From Bacteroidetes bacterium UBA7674 (lineage in GTDB: Bacteria; Bacteroidota; Bacteroidia; Chitinophagales; Chitinophagaceae): a stretch of 64,000 nt of DNA. The position numbers and the translations under genes are program-made. Location: positions 7,967-71,966 of the forward strand of contig DLHG01000003.1 of NCBI GenBank assembly GCA_002483105.1, written 5' to 3'. The number at the start of each line of letters is the position of its first letter. The stretch's first letter is position 1. The notes under the pieces were generated by a model. That model was not told the origin of the DNA and ran no database searches. It saw only the letters and a program-made list of their open reading frames with translations. Positions 33,192-42,464 of the stretch are shown here, piece after piece.

Positions 33192-33719
33192 ATGGAAACG
33201 ATAGTAAACAAAGTAGCGGAGAGTGGAATCGTAACACTTGACCTGGCGGATTATATACCAAAAGACGAGGCGCTAGTGACGTTTGACCTGAAACCATTTT
33301 TGTTCAGGGAGATGATACTGCGTGAGAAAGACTACAGGGCAGAGCTGCAAACACATGACTGGGCCCAATATGCCGGAAAGAATGTGGCGATACTCTGCTC
33401 GGTAGAAGCGATAATACCAATGTGGGCATATATGCTGGCGGCGAACTATTTACAACCGGTTTCGGAATATGTGTACTTCGGAAGTATAGAGGAATTGAAA
33501 AGAGAAAGAACCCTGCATAACATAGCAACAATAGACGCTAAAGAATACACTGATAAAAGAGTAGTAGTGAAAGGCTGCGGCGAAACACCGATACCGGAGT
33601 CGGCATATGTGGCGATCACCAATAAACTAAGACCTGTTGCCAAATCTATTATGTATGGAGAGCCATGTTCTACAGTGCCGATCTATAAAAAGCCTAACAA
33701 TCCCAACAAGGCAATATAA
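33192..33719 (+). CDS. DUF2480 family protein
   Basis: The 175-residue protein is typical of the Bacteroidota family DUF2480: GIVTLDLADYIP, LFREMILREKDYRAEL, HDWAQYAGKNVAILCS, IPMWAYMLAANYLQP, VVVKGCGE and KSIMYGEPCSTVPIYKK. The function is unknown; the conserved cysteines (KGCG, EPCSTVP) hint at metal or cofactor binding. The frame is open to an ATG at 33159, but the ATG at 33192, preceded by AAAGAAGAAT, fits the family start (METIVNKVAESG). It ends directly against the convergent DtxR gene, without a spacer. Confidence 0.9.
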   Translation: METIVNKVAESGIVTLDLADYIPKDEALVTFDLKPFLFREMILREKDYRAELQTHDWAQYAGKNVAILCSVEAIIPMWAYMLAANYLQPVSEYVYFGSIEELKRERTLHNIATIDAKEYTDKRVVVKGCGETPIPESAYVAITNKLRPVAKSIMYGEPCSTVPIYKKPNNPNKAI

Positions 33720-34391
33720 TTACTTAGAAGGAGCAACCAGTAAATTTCGTGCGATCTTTTCGGAAAGCAGAAATGAGTTTCCCTTGCCGCTTGTTACCAT
33801 CACACTATTATCATACGGCATTACCTCGGTTAGCGTAAGTACAGAGCCGATCTTTAATTGCAGCTTTTCCAGCTGCTGAAGAAAAGCAGACGAAGTATCT
33901 CGAACAGCAACCAGCTTACATTTTTTTCCGGCTTCAGCTTCAATTAAAGGAATGGTAGCGCTTTTCGGTAGCTCCCCATTCGATTTAGGAATAGGATCTC
34001 CATGCGGGTCAAACTCGGGAAAGCCCAAAAATTCGTCCAGACTATCTATTAATTTTTGAGACTGGATATGCTCTAACTGCTCAGCTACCTCGTGCACTTC
34101 ATCCCATTGGAAATCGAGCTTGTTGTAAAGAAATGTTTCCCAGAGACGATGTTTTCTCAAAACAGAAAGTGCGGCCGACTGACCTGTAGGTGACAGATCT
34201 ACTTTCTTATACTTCTCATAATGTATCAATGCCTTTTCAGAAAGCTTGCGCAGCATATCTGTTACGGTACCAGGTTTGGTATGCATCCGTTCCGCAATTT
34301 CATTAACGGAAACACCCTTTGTATCAGAGAGAGCCTGGATACTGTAAATAGCCTTGAGGTAATTTTCTTCGGTATAAGTGAGCGCTGACAT
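33720..34391 (-). CDS. DtxR/MntR-family metal-dependent transcriptional regulator
   Basis: The 223 residues contain an N-terminal winged helix (EENYLKAIYSI, then VSVNEIAERM, KPGTVTDMLRKLSEK), the metal-binding dimerisation domain (HRLWETFLYNKL, EVHEVAEQLEHIQS, FDPHGDPIPK) and a C-terminal FeoA/SH3-like domain. It senses Fe(II) or Mn(II) and represses uptake genes; none of those are next to it. A TAAGTTTG element with TTTG 17 bp upstream predicts a leader of only about 8 nt. Confidence 0.92.
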   Translation of the reverse strand: MSALTYTEENYLKAIYSIQALSDTKGVSVNEIAERMHTKPGTVTDMLRKLSEKALIHYEKYKKVDLSPTGQSAALSVLRKHRLWETFLYNKLDFQWDEVHEVAEQLEHIQSQKLIDSLDEFLGFPEFDPHGDPIPKSNGELPKSATIPLIEAEAGKKCKLVAVRDTSSAFLQQLEKLQLKIGSVLTLTEVMPYDNSVMVTSGKGNSFLLSEKIARNLLVAPSK

Positions 34392-34404
34392 AAGTAAGAA
34401 GAAC

Positions 34405-34433
34405 CAAACTTAGGAAAAAGCCGCGACAGCAAA
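34405..34433 (-). promoter_or_regulatory. promoter of the DtxR-family gene
   Basis: On the minus strand TTTG (34433-34430), 17 bp, TAAGTTTG (34412-34405). The start codon follows 13 bp later. Confidence 0.6.
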
Positions 34434-34533
34434 GCAATGCGTTATAAATTTTTATAAAAAAATTATATTAAATATATTGTTGGTAAAGGCATAAATGGTT
34501 AGTTTCGTAATCATCCCCAGGCTACTCCGGAAT

Positions 34534-35268
34534 ATGAAAAACTGTAACTGCTTTGTGAACAGTGGCTTAAGAGGTTTATTATTTGCTCTTAGCTTATTGT
34601 TCTGTTTTACGACTGCCCAGGCTCAGGACAAAAAAGAGATCCCCTGGGCCGAAAGGCCACGTGACGTGAAGGTGGTAAAGGAATATATAGATCCGCAAGG
34701 GAGAAAGGTGAAAGTGATAAAGTACAAGCAAGGTAACATGATCGTTACCGAAGAAATATATACTACCGGTAAAGTAAGCTTCGATAAGTCCGGTTTCCCC
34801 AAACTAAATCCCGATACACTTAACAGGGACTCCCTATTGGTAGTAGTTGACAAGAGCAAATACTTTGTACAAGTTCTGTATAAGAGGAAAACCATCCGCA
34901 GATATAAAGCCGTATTCGGGCCGAGGCCACAGCAGAATAAATGTATGGAGGGGGATCGCTGTACACCCGAAGGCTGGTTTACCATCAAGCACAAAAATCC
35001 TAACAGCAAGTATGACAAATTCATGCTGATAGATTATCCGAATGATTCGGCAAGGGCGAGATTTGCCAGGTTGAAAGAAAAAGGAACGATTCCTGCAACC
35101 GCATTAATAGGCGGCGACATAGGCATACACGGCATATGGCAAGGTGGTGATGATATGATAGAAATGGGAGTGGGCTGGACCGATGGTTGTGTAGCTCTGA
35201 AGAATAAGGATATAGAAGAACTGTTTTCGCTGGTGGGCGTAGGAACAAGGGTCTTTATCAGAAGATAA
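34534..35268 (+). CDS. L,D-transpeptidase (YkuD domain)
   Basis: It is a periplasmic peptidoglycan cross-linking or anchoring enzyme. A signal peptide ends near TTAQAQ. The YkuD domain starts at LLVVVDKSKYFVQVLYKRK and has the active-site motif IGIHGIW followed by GWTDGCVALKN, so the catalytic His and Cys are present. The frame opens at 34495, but the ATG at 34534 gives the better signal peptide. The stop codon abuts that of the convergent deacetylase gene. Confidence 0.9.
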   Translation: MKNCNCFVNSGLRGLLFALSLLFCFTTAQAQDKKEIPWAERPRDVKVVKEYIDPQGRKVKVIKYKQGNMIVTEEIYTTGKVSFDKSGFPKLNPDTLNRDSLLVVVDKSKYFVQVLYKRKTIRRYKAVFGPRPQQNKCMEGDRCTPEGWFTIKHKNPNSKYDKFMLIDYPNDSARARFARLKEKGTIPATALIGGDIGIHGIWQGGDDMIEMGVGWTDGCVALKNKDIEELFSLVGVGTRVFIRR

Positions 35269-36579
35269 TTAACGGCGGATGAAATTGGCGTAGGCCTCTT
35301 TCCATTCTTTCCAGGCAGGATCGGTACCCAAAGAAAAATTGTGAAAAATTGTGATCAACTGGCTATTGCATTGTTGCAATAGCTTTTTCATTTCTGATAG
35401 AGTCGCAAAAGCCTGTTGGGCATTCATCTTCTCCTCATACATAGCGGTAGTATCCATAAAGCAGAATGGATGAACCCGGAAAGAGGTTGCCTCTTCTTTT
35501 TTTAGATCATACCAAGTGAAAGTGCAACCCGTACCCGCCCGGAAACCAAGATGTGTACCATAGCCCATGCTGTAGTCATCGGCTATACCATCGGCTATCA
35601 ATCCGTGATAAGTTTGCGGCATACAGAGCTTAATATAATGCTGTCGCGATTTCGTAATTGCCCTGTCAGAGATTTCTTCCAGTATGGCCTTCTCTTTTCT
35701 CCTGTACTCAGGATGTTTATCAGAATGGTAGGAGGGGTGTATGCCAATTTCCCCTTCGTCCGACATGTGCTTGATCAATGTCTGCATATGTGGATTGGTG
35801 GGTCGGATATTTTTGTCGAAGTCTGTAGTTTGTAAAGAAGCCAGTATAAAGAACAACGGGGTATAATTATACTGCTTGTGCCATTGGCTCAACGTTTCAT
35901 AGCTATCGTATGGATCTTGTTTCTTTCCTTGCGCTACAGATATGCGCTCGCCTATCTGGCTGAACTTCAATTTCAACAAGTCGCGAAAAAATGCACCTAC
36001 AGTACGGGTTCTTCCTTTGTGCAAATAAGAGAAGGCAATATCGATATCGTAAGTTGGACGGAAAGAAAAATCCTGTATGGGTATATCAATGTGGGCTGAC
36101 AATTCTTTTCTGAATAATTCTATCCATTCATCCAGTATCGGACGACGGAGCCAACCTTGTTTATAAATGATACTTTCTGATGCCGGGTAGCGATTGTGTT
36201 TGTCCGCCTTAAAATCATAATACTCTTCGTATCGGGAGATCAGGAAAAAAGCGGCGGAGAAAATATCGAAGGGGATAGAATAATTGTGTCCTGACGTTGC
36301 ATATAGTGTGGGAATGATATTCCATTCACCGATAGCAATATTATGTGGTGTTATCTTCTTTTCCCAAAGTAAGTACGCGTCAGGAATAGAAAATGCATTT
36401 GGGAAAGAACGACCGTAGGCAATAAAGAACGGGAGCGCGGCTACATCTTGCTCATCGTGGGTGATGCGATAATTGAGTCCTAAGCGCTGGCGGAATATCC
36501 AGTCTATTATATAATTGAAACGTGTGCCGGAGTTGGCAGCAAATACTACTATTGTATTATCCGTATCTACTGCTGCCAT
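35269..36579 (-). CDS. polysaccharide deacetylase-like protein with DUF7033-type N-terminus
   Basis: The 436 residues have an N-terminal domain of about 150 residues (FNYIIDWIFRQRLGLNYRIT, then FDIFSAAFFLISRYEEY), followed by a NodB-like fold: FRPTYDIDIAFSYL (metal-type Asp-x-Asp), EIGIHPSYHSDK (His) and MGYGTHLGFRAGT. The order and the motifs fit Bacteroidota polysaccharide deacetylases of unknown substrate. It is 8 bp downstream of the lipoprotein gene on the same strand, so probably co-transcribed with it. Confidence 0.85.
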   Translation of the reverse strand: MAAVDTDNTIVVFAANSGTRFNYIIDWIFRQRLGLNYRITHDEQDVAALPFFIAYGRSFPNAFSIPDAYLLWEKKITPHNIAIGEWNIIPTLYATSGHNYSIPFDIFSAAFFLISRYEEYYDFKADKHNRYPASESIIYKQGWLRRPILDEWIELFRKELSAHIDIPIQDFSFRPTYDIDIAFSYLHKGRTRTVGAFFRDLLKLKFSQIGERISVAQGKKQDPYDSYETLSQWHKQYNYTPLFFILASLQTTDFDKNIRPTNPHMQTLIKHMSDEGEIGIHPSYHSDKHPEYRRKEKAILEEISDRAITKSRQHYIKLCMPQTYHGLIADGIADDYSMGYGTHLGFRAGTGCTFTWYDLKKEEATSFRVHPFCFMDTTAMYEEKMNAQQAFATLSEMKKLLQQCNSQLITIFHNFSLGTDPAWKEWKEAYANFIRR

Positions 36580-36587
36580 GATAAAAA

Positions 36588-37409
36588 TTATAGGTCTATA
36601 CGAACCTGCTTAGAAAAAGATTTTCCTGCTTTATCCTTACCGTCAATTTTGAACATCACAGCACGAACAGAAACGACGATGGGCTTTTGTGCGCCACGTA
36701 CATTCTTCACGCTATTTGTCCATTGCTGTTGTGTCTTCCGGTTCATACGCTTATTGCGCGCCGCCTTATTGATGGCATTGCGAACTGTTCCCTGATTAAT
36801 GCGCGCCGTTTGTATCTGGCTACCTGAAGGAATGGATATTTCGTAAGTATTATTTCCCTTGATGGTCTTCCAGCCGGAAGTAGAAGAAAGATTGTCGAGT
36901 TGCAGGGTGCCGAGATTATTTTTGATACTAACATCTGACAGGTAGCGCATAGAAACATTAGTAACTGTTGCCCCACTAACCTGTAACGATGCGCCGTTTA
37001 ATTTTCCGTCAGTAAGTTGGTATGTGGCGCCGGACGCTTTTTGTAGATCTTGCTGTTTAGCGGCAGCTTTTGCCTTAATGCCGGGGATGTTAATAGTTAC
37101 TTCTTTAAAAGCGACAGATAAGCCCGAAGTGTTTTGGACTGGTTTCGGTTCTGCAGCCTTTGCAACAGTGTCCGCTTTTTTAATGGTGTCTACCGGAGCG
37201 GGAGGAACAGAGTCTTGTGGAACTAAAAGGTCGGAAGGCTTTAAGTCAACGACCATATCCCTCAGGTAAGTGCTGTCCGTTTCCGTTACGATAGTAGCCG
37301 GGTCTCCCATAACGATGGGTTTGCCTTCAGATTTATTAGAACTGCTGTTATCACAGCTACCTAAAAAAAAGCTACCAGCCACCGCGACTAAAAGAATTCC
37401 TCTTTTCAT
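36588..37409 (-). CDS. lipoprotein of unknown function
   Basis: The 273-residue protein starts MKRGILLVAVAGSFFLGSCD, a signal peptide with lipobox LGSC. A Pro/Ala/Lys-rich linker follows and then a domain with repeated beta-type segments (GATYQLTDGKLNGASLQVSG). The frame is open to an ATG at 37604, but that part overlaps the 3' end of the E1 gene, and the ATG at 37409 starts exactly at the signal peptide. No known family is recognised. It lies between the E1 gene and the deacetylase gene, same strand, 41 bp after E1. Confidence 0.78.
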   Translation of the reverse strand: MKRGILLVAVAGSFFLGSCDNSSSNKSEGKPIVMGDPATIVTETDSTYLRDMVVDLKPSDLLVPQDSVPPAPVDTIKKADTVAKAAEPKPVQNTSGLSVAFKEVTINIPGIKAKAAAKQQDLQKASGATYQLTDGKLNGASLQVSGATVTNVSMRYLSDVSIKNNLGTLQLDNLSSTSGWKTIKGNNTYEISIPSGSQIQTARINQGTVRNAINKAARNKRMNRKTQQQWTNSVKNVRGAQKPIVVSVRAVMFKIDGKDKAGKSFSKQVRIDL

Positions 37410-37450
37410 ACCCTTAAAAATAATGTTTTGAACCGGGATTTTCAGGATGT

Positions 37451-39430
37451 TTAAAAATTCATCAGCTTCCGCACACATTCGTCTAAGCGCCCCTTTGCCA
37501 TAAAGTTCTGTTCCAGCTCTATCGCAAAAGGAACAGGAGTGTCTAAACTGGCACAACGAACGATAGGCGCATCTAGGTATTGGAAGCAGTTCTCGGATAT
37601 CCATGCCGCCAGCTCCCCGCCTACACCGCCAATCAATGTGTCTTCGTGCAAAAGCAAAACCTTGCCTGTGCGCTGAACAGATTCGCGGATAGCATCATAA
37701 TCTAATGGTAACAATGTGCGCAGGTCAAGAATGTCGAAAGAGGTATCCGGGTGAGCATTCGCATAATCGGTAGCCCAATGAACACCCGCACCATAAGTGA
37801 TGATACTGATATCTTCACCTTCCTGTACGAGACGGGCCTTGCCTATTTCTATAGTATAGTAATCATCCGGCACTTGTCCCGTAATACTGCGGTATAGCGC
37901 TTTGTGCTCAAAGAAGATAACCGGGTTGGGGTCTTCGATGGCAGCGATCATTAATCCTTTCGCGTCTTCAGGAGTAGAAGGATAAACAACCTTCAATCCC
38001 GGGGTGTGAACGAACCACGCCTCATTGCACTGGGAGTGGAACGGGCCAGCGCCTACACCGCCACCTGTAGGCATACGAATTACCACATCGGCATTCTGTC
38101 CCCAGCGGTAATGTATTTTGGCGAGGTTATTTATTATCTGGTTGAATCCAACAGTAACGAAGTCACCGAACTGCATTTCCATCATAGCCTTGAAGCCTTT
38201 GATAGACAGTCCGAGCGCAGCACCTACAATGGCGCTTTCGCAAAGTGGCGTATTACGCACCCGCTCTTTGCCAAATTTTTCTACGAAACCTTCGGTTACT
38301 TTAAATGCTCCACCGTACTCCGCAATATCTTGCCCCATCAGTACGAGGTTCGGGTATTGCTCCATGCATTGGCGGAGGCCGTCGGTAATGGCATTGATGA
38401 ATTTCTTTTCGGAAGTAGCAGATGTGGCCGGAGGTGTAGCGATGCTGCGGGTTGGTGCATAAACATCACGCACTTCTTCTTCTGTATCAGGAGTAACGGG
38501 TTGGGCCGCGAAGCCTACCGCTAATCCTTCTTCAATTTCCTTTTGTATGTTGATACGGGTATCAGCAATGAAAGTATCGGTGATGACACCTTCGTCCAGT
38601 AAATATTTTTCGAAATTGGAGAGCGGGTCTTTCTTCGCCCATTCTTCAAACAGTTCTTTGGGAACGTACTTCACGCCACTGGCTTCTTCGTGCCCACGCA
38701 TACGGAAGGTCATACACTCTATCAGCATCGGCTTCTGCTCACGGATGCAATATTCACGTGCATTAGATATTGTCCTGAAAACCTCCAGTATGTTATTGCC
38801 ATCTATAGTAACACCCATCATACCGTAACCAACTGCGCGGTCAGCGAGTTGCTTGCACACGAATTGTTCGTTGACTGGAGTGCTAAGGCCGTAGCCGTTA
38901 TTTTCTATAATAAATATTACAGGCAGGTTCCAAACCGCAGCAACATTTAGTGCCTCGTGGAAGTCACCTTCACTCGTTCCGCCATCACCGCTGAAAGCGA
39001 CAGATACTTTTTTCTCTTTCTTTAATTTGTGTGCTAAAGCGATACCGTCGGCAATTGCCAGCTGCGGGCCGAGGTGCGATATCATACCACAGATGTGATA
39101 TTCATTAGCGCCGAAGTGGAAAGAACGCTCACGCCCTTTACTGAAACCTTCCTTGCGTCCCTGCCATTGCATGAACAGTTTATCGAAAGGCATTCTGCGG
39201 GAAGTGAATACGCCCAGGTTGCGGTGAAGCGGCATTACATACTCATCGCTATCCAGCGCCAGGGTGGCACCTACAGAAATGGCCTCCTGGCCTATTCCGC
39301 TGAACCACTTACTGATACGCCCCTGGCGGAGAAGCACCAGCATTTTTTCCTCTATCATTCTTGGACGGAGGAGCTCGGTGTATAGCTGTATGAGCTGTCC
39401 ATTGGAAATTTCCGAACGGTCGAAATTCAT
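37451..39430 (-). CDS. fused alpha/beta E1 component of a 2-oxoacid (branched-chain type) dehydrogenase
   Basis: The thiamine-diphosphate enzyme decarboxylates 2-oxoacids and passes the acyl group to lipoyl-E2. The alpha half (about 1-310) has GQEAISVGATLAL and the TPP motif GDGGTSEGDFHEALN...ENN. The beta half (about 340-659) has LMGQDIAEYGGAFKVTEG, ESAIVGAALGLS and HEDTLIGGVGGELA. The fusion of the two chains is common in Bacteroidota. The frame opens at 39481, but TATTTTTG at 39456-39449 lies downstream of that, so the ATG at 39430 (MNFDRSEISNG) is used. No E2 or E3 gene is adjacent. Confidence 0.92.
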   Translation of the reverse strand: MNFDRSEISNGQLIQLYTELLRPRMIEEKMLVLLRQGRISKWFSGIGQEAISVGATLALDSDEYVMPLHRNLGVFTSRRMPFDKLFMQWQGRKEGFSKGRERSFHFGANEYHICGMISHLGPQLAIADGIALAHKLKKEKKVSVAFSGDGGTSEGDFHEALNVAAVWNLPVIFIIENNGYGLSTPVNEQFVCKQLADRAVGYGMMGVTIDGNNILEVFRTISNAREYCIREQKPMLIECMTFRMRGHEEASGVKYVPKELFEEWAKKDPLSNFEKYLLDEGVITDTFIADTRINIQKEIEEGLAVGFAAQPVTPDTEEEVRDVYAPTRSIATPPATSATSEKKFINAITDGLRQCMEQYPNLVLMGQDIAEYGGAFKVTEGFVEKFGKERVRNTPLCESAIVGAALGLSIKGFKAMMEMQFGDFVTVGFNQIINNLAKIHYRWGQNADVVIRMPTGGGVGAGPFHSQCNEAWFVHTPGLKVVYPSTPEDAKGLMIAAIEDPNPVIFFEHKALYRSITGQVPDDYYTIEIGKARLVQEGEDISIITYGAGVHWATDYANAHPDTSFDILDLRTLLPLDYDAIRESVQRTGKVLLLHEDTLIGGVGGELAAWISENCFQYLDAPIVRCASLDTPVPFAIELEQNFMAKGRLDECVRKLMNF

Positions 39431-39448
39431 AAGTACCTGATTGTGCGG

Positions 39449-39456
39449 CAAAAATA
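39449..39456 (-). promoter_or_regulatory. promoter -7 element, E1 gene
   Basis: TATTTTTG on the minus strand, 18 bp before the ATG at 39430. It rules out the longer start at 39481 if it is used. Confidence 0.45.
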
Positions 39457-39591
39457 GGGTTTTAAGTGGGAAGGGCTTCATTCTCAGCAGTATGGGATAA
39501 TAAATCTGTAATGTGTTTGTAAAATACGGAGTGCGCTTCCGGTGTTTTTAAGGTGGCGGACATCTAATTTTCCTATTCGGTTAATAACTTC

Positions 39592-39599
39592 TATCTTTG
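39592..39599 (+). promoter_or_regulatory. promoter -7 element, pyrG
   Basis: TATCTTTG, predicting a leader of about 75 nt before the ATG at 39681. Confidence 0.5.
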
Positions 39600-39680
39600 T
39601 GTGACCGCTACAGCAATCCCCAAGTATTTATTGTAATATTTACCAGCTGCGCAACCCGGTCATAAAAAAACAGGAGCGTT

Positions 39681-41330
39681 ATGACAAAGTACATTTTTGT
39701 AACCGGAGGCGTTACATCATCACTAGGAAAGGGAATTATAGCAGCATCGCTGGCTAAACTGCTCCAGGCCCGCGGCTACACTACCACCATCCAGAAGTTT
39801 GATCCTTACATCAATGTCGACCCGGGAACCCTGAATCCTTACGAACATGGGGAATGCTATGTAACGGAAGATGGCGCGGAAACCGACCTTGACCTCGGCC
39901 ACTACGAGCGCTACCTGAATACATTTACTTCTCAGGCCAATAACGTCACCACAGGTCGTATATACCAGCACGTAATTAATAAAGAGCGTGAGGGCGCCTA
40001 CCTGGGAAAGACTGTACAGGTAATTCCGCACATCACCGATGAGATAAAGAGAAGAATGACCCTGCTGGGACAGGACAACCAATTCGACATAGTTATTACC
40101 GAGCTTGGCGGTACGGTAGGTGATATTGAGTCCCTGCCATACGTAGAAGCGGTTCGCCAGCTGAAATGGGAAATGGGCAACAACTGTATCGTTGTCCACC
40201 TGACGCTGATCCCTTACCTGAAGGCGGCAAAAGAATTAAAAACAAAACCAACACAGCACTCTGTAAAGTTGATGAGTGAGCACGGCCTTACGCCTGATGT
40301 GCTTGTCTGCCGCACGGAAGAGCCGTTATACCAGGAGCTGAGAAGGAAAATAGCCCTTTTCTGTAACGTGGTACCGGAGGCGGTGATAGAAGCATTGGAT
40401 GCCGACACCATCTACAGCGTACCGCTGGAAATGATGCGTGAGAAGCTGGACCTGATTTGCCTGCAAAAGCTGAACTTACCATTAGGTACCGAGCCGGAAC
40501 TGGACAAATGGAAAGACTTTTTGAATAAACTGCGTTACCCTAAATCTAAGGTAACAATTGGCCTGATAGGCAAATATGTAGAGCTACAGGATGCCTATAA
40601 ATCAATACTGGAGGGCCTGATACATGCAGGGGCGATGAACGAATGCAAAGTAGAGGTGCGCAATATCCACTCCGAGCACCTCACACTGGAAAATGCAGTA
40701 GAGAAGCTGACCAACCTTGATGCTATATTGGTAGCGCCGGGCTTCGGCAGCCGCGGTATAGAAGGAAAGATAGAAGCGATACGCTATGCAAGGGAAAAGA
40801 ATATTCCGTTCTTCGGTATCTGCCTGGGTATGCAAATGGCTTGCGTCGAGTTTGCCCGCAATGTGCTGCATATGGATAAAGCCCACTCTACGGAAATGAA
40901 CCCCGATACCGATCAGGGTGTAATTGCCATGATGGAAGAGCAGAAGAAAATTACCCAAATGGGAGGAACGATGCGCCTGGGAGCATATGATTGCGAACTC
41001 CGCAGCGATTCTAAGACCGCATCTATATACGGCTCCACACATATTTCAGAGCGCCATCGCCACCGTTATGAATTCAACAATGAATATATAAAGGACTACG
41101 AAGCGGCGGGAATGATACCTGTAGGCAAAAACCCGAAAACCGGATTGGTAGAAATAGTGGAAGTGCCTACGCACCCGTTCTTTATCGGCGTTCAGTTCCA
41201 CCCGGAATATAAGAGTACGGTAGAAAACCCGCATCCTTTGTTCGTGGCGTTTGTAAAAGCAGCCAAAGAGCATCAGGAAAGAAGGAATGCTTTAGGACTA
41301 CCTGTTTTTGAGAAAAGTGTAGCGGAGTAA
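39681..41330 (+). CDS. pyrG: CTP synthase
   Basis: The 549-residue enzyme converts UTP to CTP with ATP and glutamine. The N-terminal amidoligase domain has FVTGGVTSSLGKGI and DPYINVDPGTLNPYEHGE. The C-terminal class I glutamine amidotransferase domain has FFGICLGMQMACVEFARN (nucleophile Cys) and VQFHPEYKS (His, Glu). All motifs and the length are canonical. It has its own promoter and terminator. Confidence 0.98.
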   Translation: MTKYIFVTGGVTSSLGKGIIAASLAKLLQARGYTTTIQKFDPYINVDPGTLNPYEHGECYVTEDGAETDLDLGHYERYLNTFTSQANNVTTGRIYQHVINKEREGAYLGKTVQVIPHITDEIKRRMTLLGQDNQFDIVITELGGTVGDIESLPYVEAVRQLKWEMGNNCIVVHLTLIPYLKAAKELKTKPTQHSVKLMSEHGLTPDVLVCRTEEPLYQELRRKIALFCNVVPEAVIEALDADTIYSVPLEMMREKLDLICLQKLNLPLGTEPELDKWKDFLNKLRYPKSKVTIGLIGKYVELQDAYKSILEGLIHAGAMNECKVEVRNIHSEHLTLENAVEKLTNLDAILVAPGFGSRGIEGKIEAIRYAREKNIPFFGICLGMQMACVEFARNVLHMDKAHSTEMNPDTDQGVIAMMEEQKKITQMGGTMRLGAYDCELRSDSKTASIYGSTHISERHRHRYEFNNEYIKDYEAAGMIPVGKNPKTGLVEIVEVPTHPFFIGVQFHPEYKSTVENPHPLFVAFVKAAKEHQERRNALGLPVFEKSVAE

Positions 41331-41351
41331 GTGCTACGACGATAATATTTG

Positions 41352-41380
41352 AAAGCCTCGCATTAGCGGGGCTTTTCTAT
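41352..41380 (+). terminator. intrinsic terminator of pyrG
   Basis: GCCTCGC (41355-41361) pairs with GCGGGGC (41366-41372, one G-U pair), loop ATTA, followed by TTTT. Confidence 0.75.
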
Positions 41381-41514
41381 TGGATAGCGCCGGTACGACT
41401 TTCCGCCGTCAGCACGCGTTAACACCGGATAGCAAAGAGCTCTTAATGCCCCCTGCATTAGTTATTTTAACATTTTTACAACAGACATTAACAAAAAGAT
41501 TAAGATGTGCGATA

Positions 41515-41625
41515 TAGCTTTGCATTCAGGATAGAAAGGATCTGGAGGCATAAGAGAGATGCTATTTATTACACCAGACTTTTCAAGGTTAAATGCGCTC
41601 CTTGCTTTTGTGGGGAGCGTTTTTT
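41515..41625 (+). ncRNA. candidate small RNA of about 90 nt
   Basis: TAGCTTTG (41515-41522) is a promoter-like element not tied to any gene on the plus strand. About 75 bp later is an intrinsic terminator: CGCTCC (41596-41601) with GGAGCG (41614-41619) and six T. Both neighbouring genes are accounted for (pyrG already has a terminator, murI is on the other strand). The predicted RNA would end just at the murI 3' end. A short ORF starting at 41559 runs through the terminator and is less likely. Confidence 0.4.
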
Positions 41626-42445
41626 ATAAATCCACTTCTTCCGACTTCACGGGACGGCCGAAAAACTGGCTGCCGTGCGCATCAAAGTCAATACTGTTGT
41701 CCGTAGTGTAAAAACGCATATTGCCAGAGTGGCTGATCTTGCTTTCTAATTCAGGATGGCGGTGTAGATAATCCGCCAGGCTGTCGGCAACGATATCTCC
41801 CTGGCTAACGATAGCGATATTTTCAGGGAGGTGTTTTCTGATGCTGTTGATAAGCAAAGGATAGTGTGTACACGCCAGCAGAACGGTATCAATGTCAGCC
41901 GAAGCGGCCATCAGTTCATCCAGGTATTTTTTCACCAGCAGGTCGGCACTTTCGGTTTCATGCTCACCGTTCTCTATCATATGCACCCACATGGGGCATG
42001 CCTGCTGATATACATGGATGTCGGGGTAGAACTTATTGATCTCCGTTTTGTAAGATTCAGAACGGATGGTACCGATAGTTCCCAGCACACCTACCGACCG
42101 GCTTTTGGTATAGTCGCCTATCACCTCTGCCGTTGGGCGTATCACACCCAGCACCCGCTTTTCCGGACCGAACTTTTGCAGATCTTTTATCTGTATGGTA
42201 CGCAGCGCTTTAGCCGAAGCGGTATTGCAGGCCAGTATTACCAAAGGGCAGCCCATTTTGAAGAACCACTCTACGGCTTCCAAAGTATATTCATGAACCG
42301 TCTCGAAGGAGCGATTACCATAAGGTGCGCGTGCATTATCTCCCAGGTATATATAGTCGTACTGCGGCAACTTTGCAGCAATAGACTTAAAGACGGTGAG
42401 CCCGCCATAACCGGAATCGAATATACCTATGGGATGGGATTGCAT
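41624..42445 (-). CDS. murI: glutamate racemase
   Basis: The 273-residue enzyme makes D-glutamate for peptidoglycan. Motifs: GIFDSGYGGLTVFK (Asp), YLGDNARAPYG, LACNTASAKAL (catalytic Cys) and LLACTHYPLL (second catalytic Cys). TATCTTTG at 42461-42454 lies 8 bp before the start, within the 19-bp gap to the upstream gene, so it may have its own nearly leaderless transcript. Confidence 0.97.
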   Translation of the reverse strand: MQSHPIGIFDSGYGGLTVFKSIAAKLPQYDYIYLGDNARAPYGNRSFETVHEYTLEAVEWFFKMGCPLVILACNTASAKALRTIQIKDLQKFGPEKRVLGVIRPTAEVIGDYTKSRSVGVLGTIGTIRSESYKTEINKFYPDIHVYQQACPMWVHMIENGEHETESADLLVKKYLDELMAASADIDTVLLACTHYPLLINSIRKHLPENIAIVSQGDIVADSLADYLHRHPELESKISHSGNMRFYTTDNSIDFDAHGSQFFGRPVKSEEVDL

Positions 42446-42453
42446 TCAGGCAG

Positions 42454-42461
42454 CAAAGATA
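42454..42461 (-). promoter_or_regulatory. promoter -7 element, murI
   Basis: TATCTTTG on the minus strand, 8 bp before the ATG of murI. Confidence 0.5.
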
Positions 42462-42464
42462 AAT

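Noticed and set aside
37410..37604. Longer N-terminus for the lipoprotein gene
   Set aside because: This part lies in the E1 gene's 3' end in another frame. The ATG at 37409 starts a textbook lipoprotein signal peptide.
41559..41740. Short plus-strand ORF downstream of a GGAGG
   Set aside because: It runs through an intrinsic terminator and into murI antisense. A small RNA explains the signals better.
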